This document shows, in pieces, positions 23,073 to 35,676 of a DNA stretch of 64,000 nucleotides; the stretch's first letter is position 1, and each line of letters begins with the position of its first letter. Both the position numbers and the translations under genes were made by a program. Source of the DNA: Nissolia schottii (taxonomy: Eukaryota > Streptophyta > Magnoliopsida > Fabales > Fabaceae); NCBI GenBank assembly GCA_003254905.1, contig QANU01030946.1:34538-98537 (forward strand). Direction: 5' to 3'. Below the pieces are notes generated by a model. The model saw only the letters and a program-made list of their open reading frames with translations. It did not search any database and was not told the DNA's origin.

Positions 23073-25709
23073 TGTAACACCCCTGCTAACTGCCTGCTTC
23101 CATGGTAGCAAGCAATGCTCACAGGGTTGTTATGCGTTGTGCCAGGTTAACTTTTACCCTTACTTTTACCTTTGCAAATAGTTCTTATACGAAAATATGG
23201 ACCAATTTGAAAATTATTCTTTTACAATATCTGCTTGTAAATTAGGGGTCGTGCGTGATTTAGAGAACGTCTACAACAATCGTTATAGGCTAAAGGTAAC
23301 TAAAGCAGAACGTAAAGAGTATATGTGCGTACATACATAAATACAACCAAGGTCCAATATCAGTACACATTGTCATAATAATAAATATGTACACAAAATG
23401 GATCTAAGTCCTAATACATAATACAAAACATACATTCTCCAAAACATATATATTCATCGTGTCAGCATCGTCCCTGTGTCTTGACCTCCACCAACTGTCA
23501 GTCCAGTCCCCTCGTACACCTGCTGGATCCATAACCGAGTGGGGGTGAGAACTCTTGGTCCTCAGTGGGGTTCCTTAGCACTAACTACGGTTCATTTACT
23601 CGGGTATCCTCCAGGCCGCTTAGGAGATCTCTAAGTGATCATACATACTAAAACCCTACTAATTATTTTCTTGGCCTAGGATCCTGAACAGCTTTATCTA
23701 TGTTACTACGTGATCAAGGAACTAGTCTTGCTTATCTAGGTTCTCGCGCTTTCTACTCCTAACCATCGTTACATAACCACATCATAAACATGTATGCTGA
23801 CAGACACAACTGTTCATCACGCATATGTTGCGCGGTAAACCTTCCACCATGCTTGCTAGGCACGGGATAGTTCATCATGCACACTTTGGGCATGGTACCA
23901 ATGCAAGGGGTCATCGTACCGATGAGGCACGGTATTCAATGCATGTTCTCATCATATCTTTTCCTTCTTTCTTTTCATTTTGTTCTTCCGTGCCAGGCGT
24001 GAACTCCGTGGACCCCGGTCTTACTCATTTTGTTCTTTTCCTGTGTCCCAATACTCCCTCGTACACCTCAGGACCGTCGTCCCCATGGTGGTGTACGACC
24101 TGCCTTCTCTGTCTGTTTCCCGGGCAAACATGACTCCACCCCCTTCCCGGGTGGCGAGGGGCCGCCCTCTTGGCTAAGCCGGAAGCGGACCATATCATAC
24201 ACATATTCATCACATCATAATTCATTCATTTGTCTATCACATGTCATGCGTCTCATTATTCTTTTCTCTCATATGTACATTTATCTTTTCTCACCATGCT
24301 CTTGTTCCTACAGTTCGTTATCATCTTTCATTCATTGCCTTTTATTCATTAAACAACAATCCTTTAGTGATCTATCCTCATGATGCATGATTTACCATAA
24401 CCCACAATCACGTAATCACATCATTCATCAACGGTCACATCATACATCAACAACTATAATCCTATACAATAATCTGAGCCTCTATGCTGGTTGGAACATG
24501 TAGAAAAGCTAAAAGACTCGAAAGCTTCAGATTTCATTCGAATGACTAGGGGTGCATTCGAATGAAATCTTGCGAGTTCTTTCATTCGATTGAATCCTCC
24601 TGCATTCGACTGAAATCCCTTGGGAATTCATTCGAATCCCTGGGGATTTCATTCGAATCCTACAGTAAAATCGCCCCAGTGAGAGTAACTTCTCTGGGGG
24701 TTTTCAGTTCGTAACATTTCTTGTCCAATCAGTACACTTAGGATTTTCAAACAGCAATATCCTCAAAATCTAACCTATGCACCTTATTCTCTATCATTTA
24801 TACAAAGTAGTTTTTCAGTCAAAAGCACAAAATTACATATATATAGTCATAATATAATCCACATAGACAGTGGGCTTAGGATTACCCACTTTCCAGGCGC
24901 GCTTGGAAGTTGTCAGAAACGACTCCCGATAGCTTTAGGATGATCCTACTATTTTTCCTGAGTCCGATGGAGTAATCGTCGCGTGCACACTCGGACAGAG
25001 TAACAGCACAGCAGATGAAATTTTAGAAAGAAATGGCACTGAGGCTGTGGTGATATATATAGGCTCCAGGAGCCTTTAGCTTCCTCACGAAGCTATTTGT
25101 TTCTTTTTCATTTCTTTTTCTTTTTTTTCAAAATTATCCTTTTAGCCTAATTACCTTTTTGCCCTTACTTTAATTTTTATTTCCTTTTATATCCTACATT
25201 TTATTTTCCAGTTTTACCCTTCCTTTAATTTTTATTTTCCTTTATGTCCTTTCTTTAATTTTTTTTTTTTTTGCCTTTACTTCCCTGTTCTCAACGTGGG
25301 ATTAAATTTCTAACCAAGTCAATTTATTTTGCGATCAGGTTTGATCGCGTTTTATTGTTTTTCGGTCATGTTCGGATATTCTAAAAATATTCCGAGCACG
25401 TATCCGCAATTTACTAATTTCCCGGACCATAGAGGTATGTCCGGTTAAGGTATTCGTGAATTTATTACCCGGAAGAAATTTTCACAGATACCTTAAATGT
25501 CTACCGAAATTCTGATTTTTGTCAAAATTTGGCACGGACCTTGTGGCACTCCGCGAGATCAAGAAACAATTACTTGACTGGCGTTTGGAATACATTAATG
25601 TTCTAAATAATTTTCCCAGTCCAAATAATCGCATCTAATGTGCTTTTAATTAAGCCAAAAATTGAGATTTTCGCGAAATTCTCGTAAGGAGAAAATTCGA
25701 GATGTTACA
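23073..25709 (-). mobile_element. Solo LTR, 2637 bp, TSD TTTTC
   Basis: Flanked by TTTTC (23068-23072, 25710-25714). Minus-strand LTR starting TGTAACATCTCG and ending AGGGGTGTTACA; the termini form an approximately 10-bp inverted repeat. Contains the family core (25340-25440), a TATA-like stretch near 25050, ATTCGAAT boxes (24535-24660) and a GC-rich segment (24050-24180) homologous to the duplicated segment of LTR A. Confidence 0.85.
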
Positions 25710-25859
25710 TTTTCTGTTCCATAATATACCTTGCGAATTATATTTTGGCCATTATCTGTAATGTATATTTACTGTGTTCCTTTTTCTTCTTTTTGATGAT
25801 GTTAAAAAGGGGAAGAAGGGGCTGTGTGTCTATTGCTTGGTTGCTTGGTCTGTTTTTAC

Positions 25860-25979
25860 ACAGGGGGAGAAATTAACCAAAACTAAGAAAGGCCAGAGTC
25901 AGAAACACAGGGGGAGCAATACAGTGGAACAAACTTCAACTTTCAAAGATGGTTTTGTCATCATCAAAAAGGGGGAGAA
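25860..25979 (+). other. Polypurine tracts of the SIRE-like element
   Basis: CACAGGGGGAG twice and CATCATCAAAAAGGGGGAG once, the last abutting the LTR start at about 25980. Multiple PPT-like tracts are usual for SIRE elements. Confidence 0.6.
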
Positions 25980-27198
25980 TATGAAGAAGATTCTTTCTCT
26001 AACCATTGATGATGTGGTTTTGATGACGACAACGACATCGACAAAAAGCAGAAAAAGGGAAGACATGACCAAGATCAAAGAACCGCGAAGCTCAAACTGC
26101 ACATCACTGAAGGTTCAAGATTTTACCTTAGTGTCAAAATAGTTAGCACATGTTATGATATTAAGGTCATTGGCTGAAAGTCTTTCCTCATAAACAAGTC
26201 TAACATTTTCCTAAAACCCTAAAAGCATATAGCACCATTTTTCAAGGGTTTTCAAACACTTTAACTCGGCTTCTGCGTGGGTAATCGATTACCATGCCAG
26301 TGTAATCGATTACCATCACCATGAATTCAAAATTATTCAAATTTTGAAGTGAATAATCGATTACCAACCCGTAGTAATCGATTACCACCTCTAGAAATTT
26401 GAAAAATGGTTGTTTCTAGTGTGTAATCGATTACCACACTATAGTAATCGATTACATGCTCGAATGGGTGTTTTTTTTCATGAAACAATGCGTTGTTTTG
26501 CATCATATGCTCTGGCATTGGTTCATGAACAGGCACCTCTGCCTATATAACGCAGAATTCGTGCAGCAATCTTTCATTAATTCTTGCAAGTTTTACAAGT
26601 TCTGATCATATTTTCAAAGTCTATTTTTCAATCCAAACTCAAAAAAGCATTGAGCCATAACTTTCATATTATTAGTGCTCTCTATTCAGGTTTATCCTTC
26701 CCTGAGTTTAGGATTGACACAAAAGCCATTGTATAGAAACTTCTTCAATATTTTTGGTGGTTGTAAACACCGTGGTTTTCGATGTGTTTTCTAATCATCA
26801 CCGCAGTGTTCGGTGAGGTCATTGTGTAACCAGGGGAACGGTTGTGTTCTCTTGTAGTTGTCAGTGTAAGTGCCTCGGTTGTGAGGTTGTACACAACGCA
26901 AGTTTACATAGTGGAAAAAACCCTGAATCATAACAGGGGACTGGACGTAGCCTTCGGTGGTTGAAGGTGAACCAGGATAAATCTCTGGTGTGATCTTTCT
27001 AATCCCTACACTTTTACATTCAGCAATTTACAATTTCCACTGCTTTAACTTTAAACATATATTCAGTTATTGCTGGGTCTTGTTCATAATTTGGGAATTA
27101 CGGTTTCATAGAATTCACTATCCTTCAAAGAACCAGAATCCGTCAAAAATAAGATAAACCTAATTCACCCCCCTCTTAGGTTGCTATCTAGAGTTACA
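25980..27198 (+). repeat. 3' LTR of the SIRE-like element
   Basis: Begins TATGAAG (expected TG) just after the PPT and ends CTAGAGTTACA. It holds six GTAATCGATTAC or near-copies (26281-26455), a TATA box CTATATAACG near 26541, and a C-run CACCCCCCTC near the end like the Copia LTR at 35677. Length 1219 bp. Confidence 0.6.
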
Positions 27199-27475
27199 AT
27201 ATGTATTTTATATCTTGAGACCTATTTCTTAGGACAGTAACGCTTAAGTTTGATAAGACTGTATCGCTTGTATCCATGTATAATTCATTGACATGTATGA
27301 CTCTAAATTGGTAAACTAGTAAGTATATGAGAAAAATTTCAAAACGGTCCGTATTTTCGAGTAAGAGATATTTTCCAAGCTAAAAGTAAGGGCTAAAAGT
27401 AACCTCAACCAAGCAGATAACAACCCTATAATCAGTGTTATGATTAGAGCGTAAGTTGAAAGTACGGGTGTTACA
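27199..27475 (+). mobile_element. Tekay-like LTR, 3' end fragment
   Basis: Ends ACGGGTGTTACA at 27475 and resembles 21300-21451. Probably the host of the SIRE-like insertion; its left half is not in the window. Confidence 0.55.
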
Positions 27476-27679
27476 GTAAGCAACGACATGCGTCATCTCG
27501 TTCGAGCGACATGGCTGTCCCAATGACATCCGCGAACCCGGAGGTGATCAGCTTCGGAGGAATCGATGTTCACCGATTTAGCACATCTCAGCTCATCGAG
27601 CGTGCACCGAATTCATGCCCGAAAGCATAGTGCGGCTCAGTCCTCAGGCTCCATTGGACCAAACTGCTCTGATACCAAA
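27476..27679 (-). mobile_element. Leader and iMet primer-binding site of Tekay-like element B
   Basis: GCTCTGATACCA at 27665-27676 is the reverse complement of TGGTATCAGAGC, the tRNA-iMet primer-binding site, three bases from the LTR end at 27680. About 190 bp of leader follow on the minus strand, similar to the leader of element C (38582-38735), then the element is cut at 27476. Confidence 0.75.
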
Positions 27680-30600
27680 TGAAACACCCTAGCTAGTAGG
27701 CCTATGCTTAAGTCATAGAATTCCCGACTAGGTGGTGCTCTTTTAGTGCTGCGAACCGTTATGGTTCTATATTTTGTAGTAAAATTAGGGTTTACAAAAT
27801 AACGGGCCAATTTAAAACTCCTTTCAATCATACAATGGAAATTAAAGAGCCATACACATCATATATTGCATAAGAGAATCGTAAAGAGGTAAAGAAAGCA
27901 CGAGTACATACCTGGCGCACGGCGAGTACTCGAAGAAAGTACAATTACGGCCCAAAGATAGTACACATAATTATACATTAATATCATAGGAATTATCTTG
28001 TCCTGCTACGGACATACATACCTAACATTAGTCCATACACAGTGATACATATATATGATAATACATGTAAATAAAAAAACTACGCACACGGATGAGTACT
28101 AATCATTGCGTGTACAGTACATATCTAACATTAGGGCGGGGTCCTGCTGCGACTACTTGTCAGAATCCTCCTCTCGCTCCTTAGGATCCACCTCATCCTC
28201 GCTGGAGATGTCTGTCAACGCGGTGAAGTCGCGAGGTGCGAACCTACATGGTAGCACTGGGAGTACCCTCTTTTTAGCTATAGTACGTAGTCCTCGTCCT
28301 CGGACAGGCGGTGTAACTGACGCCGGGTCTGTAGCTGGCTCGGGTACTGGCTCTGGCTCGGGCCTCAGTGGCGGAGGAACATCCATCCATCGACGTCGAT
28401 CGGATCATGAGTGCTGCTACTTGGGCACTCATCTATCTAGATGGGGCGCATGGGTGAGGATCTGGGCCCTCTGAGCCTGCGTCTGGACTGCTCTGGTGTC
28501 TCCCCTTGGCAAGAGCAAAGGTGCTAGTCTCAAGCAGAGTATAAGTGCGGTAGTTGCACTGTCGTGAGTACATAAACAACCAGACGTCCTTCGGAGGCGG
28601 CGATGACATGTCTACTAACTGGAGTCATACACGAGTGGGGATAAGAACGACTTCATTCTTAGTGGAGAAACTTGATGTGGCTGCTACAGTTCAATTGCTC
28701 GGGCACCCTCCAACTACTCAGTAAAACTTCTACGTGTTATACAATGCTAAACCCTACCAGTTGTTATCTTGTACCTACGCCCTGAGCAGCTTTATCTAAG
28801 TTACTAGGTGATTGGTTCTCTAATCTTGTCATTACCTGGGCTTCGTGCTTATTAACAGTACGTTGCTGCTAGAGACATATTATTCGTCTTGGATCGTTTC
28901 CTTGATGATATATAATGCAAGAGCAGTTACACATAATGCTTAGGCAAATATACATACACACTTATCATCATATCATCAATCATCAATTCATACATTTAAT
29001 TACATAGTGCATGAGGAAATCTGGGAATCTCTTACGCACTCTGTGGCTGCGTCCTACTTAGTCCTTGCACCTTTGTAGCCATGGCCTCGGACTACAACCT
29101 CTTTCTTGCCACTATTGTATCGACCGGCAATGCTCTTTACCGGTATGGTAGCTAACCATGCAAAGCTCATAGGAGGTAATCATCGAATACAATAAGTACA
29201 ACCATCCTCTCTTTCTAGAGTGGCGAGGGATCAAACCTATGAGTGATCAGATGAGTGATCAGGCGTGGACACGTTTAGATCGGCCGTATGACTCGATCCA
29301 TATTCTCTTTCCTCTTTAAATGGGGCCCCTTACAGACCTATGCCTGTTTTCCATATCTAGGCCTATGCCCGTTTCTTATCGTGATCAGGTATCTTTACCT
29401 GCATTGCTCATAAAATTGGTGAGGGGCATGTCTATAAGACCTTGCCAAGAGAATAGGGATTTCCTAATCATATAACTAGACTTCTTACTATGGTCTACCG
29501 TACTAACTGGGGTCAGAACCTTCCTAACTCATTCTTTATTTCCTAGGGTTCAATTATGATCTTCGTTAGACTTTAACGTGAACTTCTAATTATCTAAGGT
29601 CGTCCTAACTCTTACGACGACCTTTCCTCATGATGCATGCTTACATTACACAAAGGCATACCTAACTATGCATGTTGGATCCCATAGAACCTTTAAAACA
29701 AGAGTTTTCAGTGAGCATTCGAATGAATAGGGTTTTAGCATTCGATTGATTCTTTCATTTGAATCCCTTGAGAATTCAATCGATTAAAATCCTGCTCAGG
29801 CTTTCATTCGATTGAAACCTCATTCATTCGACTTAAATCCCTTGGCAATTCATTCGAATCCCTTGGGAATTCATTCGAATCCCACAGTAGAAAAATCGCC
29901 CCAGAGAGTAAATCTCGTCTCCACAGTGATCCAATCAGTACAGTTATGGTTTCCAAACATCAAAATCATCCAAATCCAACCTCCCTATCTCATTTCCTAT
30001 GATTTGTACAAAAAGGTTTTTCACTCAGATACACAGAGATATATATAAATAATCATCAAATAAACCACAGACAGTGGGCTTAGAGTTACCCACATCCGAA
30101 GGAAATTTCGGTCGGATATACTCGATGCTCGCAGTGTCCTGGTTGCAATGGTGTGCTCCGGCGATTTTTCTGAGACTCTGGCAAGAAACCGAGATGTGTC
30201 AGAACGGGACTGGTGTTTGAGAAAAATGAAAAGTTACGTAAATGTTTTCCGAAACCTAAGTGGCTATTTATAGCCGTCTAATTTTCTTTTTTTTCTTTTT
30301 TCTTTTTCCTTTTTTCTTTCCCTTCTTCTTTTCTTTTATTGTTATTATTATTATTATTAAAGGTTAACTGAAGGTAAATATCTCCTGTGGGAGATAAATT
30401 CCCTCCAAGGCCAATTTGGTCCTGTTTGATCGCGTTTTAATCAGTTTCTCACACACCGGTTGTCCTAAAAATATTTCGAGCATACCGTCGTGATCCATTG
30501 ATTTTTCCCTTCAACCCGGGAACTACCACTGAGGAATTTTTGACCGTTTATCCAAAAATTCCACGAGCGCTACCCAATATCCAAAATGAATTCCGTTCGA

Positions 30601-30777
30601 GTCGAAACTCTCCCGAATGCGCTGGAAAATTTCCCGGACGACAAAGCCTAATCCCAACCGCTAATTCAGAGATTTTATAGGTTAAATTCTCATTTCTAAA
30701 CCCTCGGAATACCTTACGATTTCCCACGACGGCCTAACCCGCGGGTTCTCCGTACACGAGGGAATCGGGTTGTTACA
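27680..30777 (-). repeat. 5' LTR of Tekay-like element B
   Basis: 3098 bp, starting TGTAACAACCCG (right end) and ending GGGTGTTTCA (left end). Contains the family core (30425-30495), ATTCGAAT boxes (29710-29885) and a minus-strand frame with an acidic tail (SSEDEVDPKEREEDSDK, ending at 28153). No host gene. Confidence 0.75.
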
Positions 30778-32264
30778 CCACTCGCATGTGGTCTACAATT
30801 AACATTTACATACATATATATATATATATATATATAAGTCTTATGATTCATACATAATATACATAAATTCAAAATGAACCATCTTTTAACCCTAGGGACT
30901 GATGGGTACTACCCAATTGAGTCCGTACAAAAGTCACTGAAACTGCTCCTCTATGGCTACAACCTAACACCTACACATCTGACCCTAACTCTGGGTCCTC
31001 CTCCGGATCCTCCTCACTGGAGTCCTCCTCCATATCGTCAGAAGAGGATGAAGTGGGAGAGTCGGCAGAAGATCCGGGAACCACCTCTATGGGGCTGAAG
31101 GGTGGTCCCCAATCGAACCAGTGATCATCCATGAAGGTTGTCGATAGGTAAACAAATATCTCAGTGACGACCCCCCTTATGGGGTCAACTTCTTTGATCA
31201 CGTTCAGAAACATAAGGGGCTCGCCGGGAGGGTGGGCCATCGGGGTCTCCTGGAGGCACAAACAAGTGGGAGTGAGAATCACGGTATTCTCAGTGGGAAC
31301 TCATGGGTTCCTAGGTTTCTCATTTAACTTGATCATATTCCAGGCCACTCAGGGGTTCTCTACGTGTCATGCAGCTCTATTTGTCCTACTTATTTTATTC
31401 TTGCTACCCTGAGCAACTTTATCTAATTTACTAAATGTTTAGGGGAAACCCTAATCTTTCTGCTATTCATTAAATGTACATATCTTTCTGCTATTCATTA
31501 AATGTACATACTTGTGCTTGGATTTAGTTCGTTGCTCTTAGAACTCAAGGTGCTCTAAGTACTACCTAAATTATACTAGGGCGGTCCGTAGCCTAAATTC
31601 CCGCCAACCAATTCATTTCACATATATATATATATAACTCATCATGCATGCAAAAAGGGGGTTCCTACTACTTCTTCTACGCGCCATTGGCAGCGTCCCT
31701 CTTGATATTGTGTCCATTACTCTCCTTTGTAGATCGTGGAGCCATCATCCCCGTTTGGAGTACAACCTACTTCTTTTCCGCACGTTGATGACCAGGCAGC
31801 GCTGACTACCTGAGTGGTAGCTAACCACAACCGTACTTGGTGTACTGTTATCGATAATGCAGGGAACAACCATCCTTATTGCAGGATGGTAAGGGGCCTG
31901 TCCTAGCGACGAGGCCAGGAGTGGTCTCGTACTCATCTGTATCCTTAGCTTTATTAGTTGCACACTAGGGCAATACTTGTTTACTCTATGTCACAACTTA
32001 GGGACATATTCTTTACAAGTTTTTCTTTCTTCATAGGTCATGACTCATACTTTAAGTCATGGACCGATCCATCTTGCCAAACCGGTGAGGGGCTTATCCG
32101 TAGACGTGCCAGGAGATCGATTTCTCTTATGCCCTAATTGGTTCAGTCTCTGAGGTCTCTCTCGCCCTTAGGGCAGGGACCTCCCTACTATACATTGTTT
32201 TCCTTAAGATCCAATGATGGTCTTTGATTTATTTAGGTGGTCAAGCCTAGTTATCTAGGGTCCT
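30778..32264 (-). mobile_element. Tekay-like LTR L, fragment
   Basis: Middle part of a minus-strand LTR, cut on the left by LTR B and on the right by a TR-GAG LTR. Carries an acidic-tail frame (EEDPEEDPELGSDV, ending at 30971) at the position equivalent to those in LTRs B, C and E. AT runs at 30815-30836 and 31621-31638. Confidence 0.6.
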
Positions 32265-33828
32265 TGATGAAAGCCAAACGCACGTTCTCTATCCTTGACA
32301 CAGCTTTGGTTTGTCACAACCGTGCCAAGTTAGTGGAAGGCGTATTTGTACTTCTTTATCGTTCAAATTAAATATTTATATACATACCTACTTTACGGCT
32401 TTCAGATTCCAAAGGAATCCAATTGCAGTATAGGGTATGGTCGATCCCATGAGTTCATTTAATTAAACAATGAGGTGAACGATTTGTGATTTGATTTATA
32501 TTTAAATAGACTAAATAAATAAAAGGCAGGAAAATTAAATAGGAAGCAAATCAGAGGTAGTTTCGGAGCTTGTTGGGTATTTTAATCACATCATAGTTTC
32601 ATGCATCCAGTTACTTATTACATAGAACTATCGTTTGATTGCCCGCCATCAGTTCTTAACTTGTCATCACTTTCGCGCATGACAAGATCATAGATTTCCT
32701 TTGTTAAACTATCACTTTCGCACACAAGTCCAACAAAGTACGCCAGAGTTATTTCAGACATTAATACGGCTAACCTTTATTCCAGTTACGGCAACAAGGT
32801 TAGATGAAATGGTTTAGGTCAGACTCTAATAATTGTAACTTTCATTCACAACGTTCAAGCCTAGGATCTAGTTAGGTATGATGACGTTGATCTTTAACTT
32901 GGTTATGATTTAATTAGCATAACTTTCGTTCATGTAACTAAATCCCAAATCAAGAATCAAGACATTAAACAAAACTAGCATTAAGAATAAAACCATTCAA
33001 GCAAATCATAGGAAAAGGATAGATTCATATGTAATAGTTACATGGATACAAGCAAACTACAATAATGATCAAATATCCCAACAAAAGGAACCCATCTTAC
33101 AAGAGAATCTCGGAGGCAAGGTTTAGGCACTTACCATGACACGTGCTCACGCTATCATGGCCATGGCTTCGCCAAGCTTCCTAGATCTCCGGATCCTTCA
33201 CAAGCCTCGTCTTTGCTCCTAACCTAACCTAAACTAAACTAAGATTCAAAGTACACAATAAATGAGGAAGAATGGTGTTTTTGGAGGGGGTTGGATGATA
33301 TCTTCGGAATGGCATAGCCTCCTCTATTTATAGGCAGATTTTGGGGTCCATCGCTTAGTGGTTTTGGTACCATCGCTGAGCGATAACTTTTCATAGCTGG
33401 GCGGCGGCGCACTATCGCTGAGCGATTGTACGTCTCATTAAATGCTCGGCATCTTTTTGCAGGTGGTGCTGACATGGCACGCGGCTATTGGCTGGCTCCA
33501 GTTGGCTCCAACTGGCTTAATGATGGCGCCGGTGCAAGTGGCTTGCCGACTCAAGTTCGCTGAGCGATTTTATCTTAAGCACTGAGCGATACCTTGTTCA
33601 TCGCTGAGCGATGCCTTCGTCTAGAATCTTCTTTTAAGCTCATTTTCCAATTCTGCCCTTTTCTTCCCTTCTTCATGGGATTATTCTTCATAATTTATAC
33701 TTGCATCCATTCTTCAAAATATACTTAAAACCTACAAAATATGGGGAATTAATTAGATAATTCGTTAAAAACATAATAGATAAGTGCCCTTTTGATATGT
33801 CAATTTTGTGTAAATTGGGCACTTATCA
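32265..33828 (-). repeat. 3' LTR of TR-GAG 3 (minus)
   Basis: Complete LTR in minus orientation: left end TGATGAAAGCC, right end GGGCACTTATCA, followed by the complementary polypurine tract CTCCCCCTGA (33829-33838). CGCTGAGCG boxes at 33350-33610, TATA seen as CTATTTATAG near 33325, splice-donor-like site near 33133. Confidence 0.85.
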
Positions 33829-35676
33829 CTCCCCCTGACTTAGGACAAACAAGAGGTAGTAGAATTATTTTACAAGAGATTAATGCTTATGAACAATCGA
33901 TGAACTGCTATGAAATAAAAGAATCTGAACAAGTCATATGCACAATTACTTAAGTAGCATAAGCAAATCACACTATCCAATGTCTTTTCCACCAAGGAAA
34001 TTATCATTTATGCGCACAATGGCCAGTGGGCCAATTTGGGTTCGTATTTCCGCTCAATATCACCATTGAATCACAGTAATTTAAATTTGTTACCTGTCTC
34101 ACCATTCAATTCAAAGTATGGTCATGCAAGGATCACAAAGGACTTTCAAGGGTTGTAATGGGGTTAGGCTACAAAGAACATTGGTTTTTCTGGATATGCA
34201 ATTTTTTTCCAATTAAGAGAGCAATGAAAAACCATCTCCTACTTCTTTTCTTTTTTAACAATATTTCATTTTTCTTTTTCAATCCCCTTTTTCTCCTTGA
34301 TTTTCTTTTGTCTTCTATCCCTTTTTCTGTTTCTTTTCCCTTTTGTTTTGGGATAGAATGTGTTCTTTTTCACTTCTGATAAGTGCCTAATTTTCGTAAT
34401 TCTTATTAATTAAAATGGCACTTGTCCGTTTATGTTTTAAACAAATTACCTAAATAAAGTATTATGTTTTGTAGGTTTTATTACATATTATGAAAGATGG
34501 ATACAAGAAGAATAATGAAGATTAATCCCTAGAAGAATGGATCAAAAGGCAAAGAGGACAAAAGAATAAGAAGGTTGCAAGAAAAAACACAACCGCTCAG
34601 CGGCCAAGCTTAAGCGCTCAGCGGTTTGGTGTCAACAACCGCCTTTGACCGCGCATTAAATGCGCCAGCTGATAAGTGCCCAATTTACACAAAAATTGAC
34701 ATATCAAAATTGCACTTATCTATTATGTTTTAAACGAATTATCTAATGAATTCCCTTTATTTTGTAGGATTTATAATATATTTTGAAGATGGATGCAAAT
34801 AGGTTAATTGAAGAATAATCCCATGAAGAAGGGAAGAAAAGGGCAGAATTGGAAAAGAGATTAAAAGAGAAAACTCTGGACGAAGGCGTCGCTCAGCGAA
34901 GTACACAGAACCGCTCAGCGCTCAAGACCTAATCGCTCAGCGATATTACTCTAATCGCTCAGCGATAGTAAGTCGGCAAGCCACTTGCACNATTTTTGCA
35001 CATAATCCAATTTTATAATGCTCTCTTAATTTCGGATTTTAGGGACAACATTGTTTTTCTTTTTAAGGCTCGGGTATTATGAACAAAAATTTTCTCATGT
35101 TAGGCTCAAATAGGGTGGCAAAGGATGTTCCTAATTAAAGGTCGGCATCATTTGGCCCAGTGGGTTTAAATTCTAAAGAACAAAATGCTTTGATCATCTC
35201 CTTTTATTTCCATACAATATATCGAAATTAGAGACTCAAACAAATCCAATTTGTGTAAAAACAATGGTGATTCTCTCTATCTCACTTAGTGTTTGGCTCA
35301 CTCCCTTACTAAGGTTTAGGGTTAATTTCCTTAATTTCAAGCATAATCTTACTTCAATGATTTGAGGAGATAAAGGCTCATCCTTTTCTAGGAATCATGC
35401 TCTTCGTCCTCTAGGAAGTCTGTCTCTCTGTTGATGTTTGTAGTCATTGGTTGTTCTTCGGCCTGCAAAAACAATCAAAGAAAACTTCCTTTCTTCCAAG
35501 TAGCGTTAGAGAGATTATGTTTTATTTTGAATCCTTGTTGCAGACAGAATTTCCTACAACTTGGCGGACAGAAGTTCCCGCCCAAATGGTCAGAAGTTCC
35601 CACTATGGTGGACAGAATTTCCCACTTCTTGTGGACAGAATTTCCCATAATATTTTGTGGATTCAAAACATCTTAA
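33829..35676 (-). mobile_element. Interior of TR-GAG 3, with nested LTR starts
   Basis: Minus-strand 3' interior collinear with TR-GAG 1 and 2. Two plus-strand TR-GAG LTR starts are nested in it: TGATAAGTGCC at 34377 and at 34670, the second inside the first. The second runs into the N at 34991, after which the interior resumes with a small deletion. gag is not reached. It ends near 35676 at the Copia LTR. Confidence 0.65.
35536..35650 (-). repeat. GAAWTTCTG hairpin array of TR-GAG 3
   Basis: On the minus strand the same five-unit array as in TR-GAG 1 and 2. It has its own stem changes, for example GGCGG/CCGCC in unit 4 and GTTGTAG/CTGCAAC (one T-G pair) in unit 5. Confidence 0.65.

Larger units (their letters stand above)
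21452..27198 (+). mobile_element. SIRE-like Copia remnant: env-like region, PPTs and 3' LTR
   Basis: Order on the plus strand: GTAATCGATTAC-type boxes (21466-21532), leader, env-like ORF (21798-22930), a solo LTR insertion (23073-25709), several CAGGGGGAG/AAAAAGGGGGAG polypurine stretches (25860-25979), and an LTR (25980-27198). Gag and pol are absent because the left side is cut at 21451. The combination of an env-like ORF 3' of pol and repeated polypurine stretches is characteristic of SIRE/Maximus Copia elements. Confidence 0.6.

Noticed and set aside
28106-28474. Ser/Gly-rich 122-codon frame as a gene
   Set aside because: Antisense to the acidic-tail frame in LTR B; low complexity.
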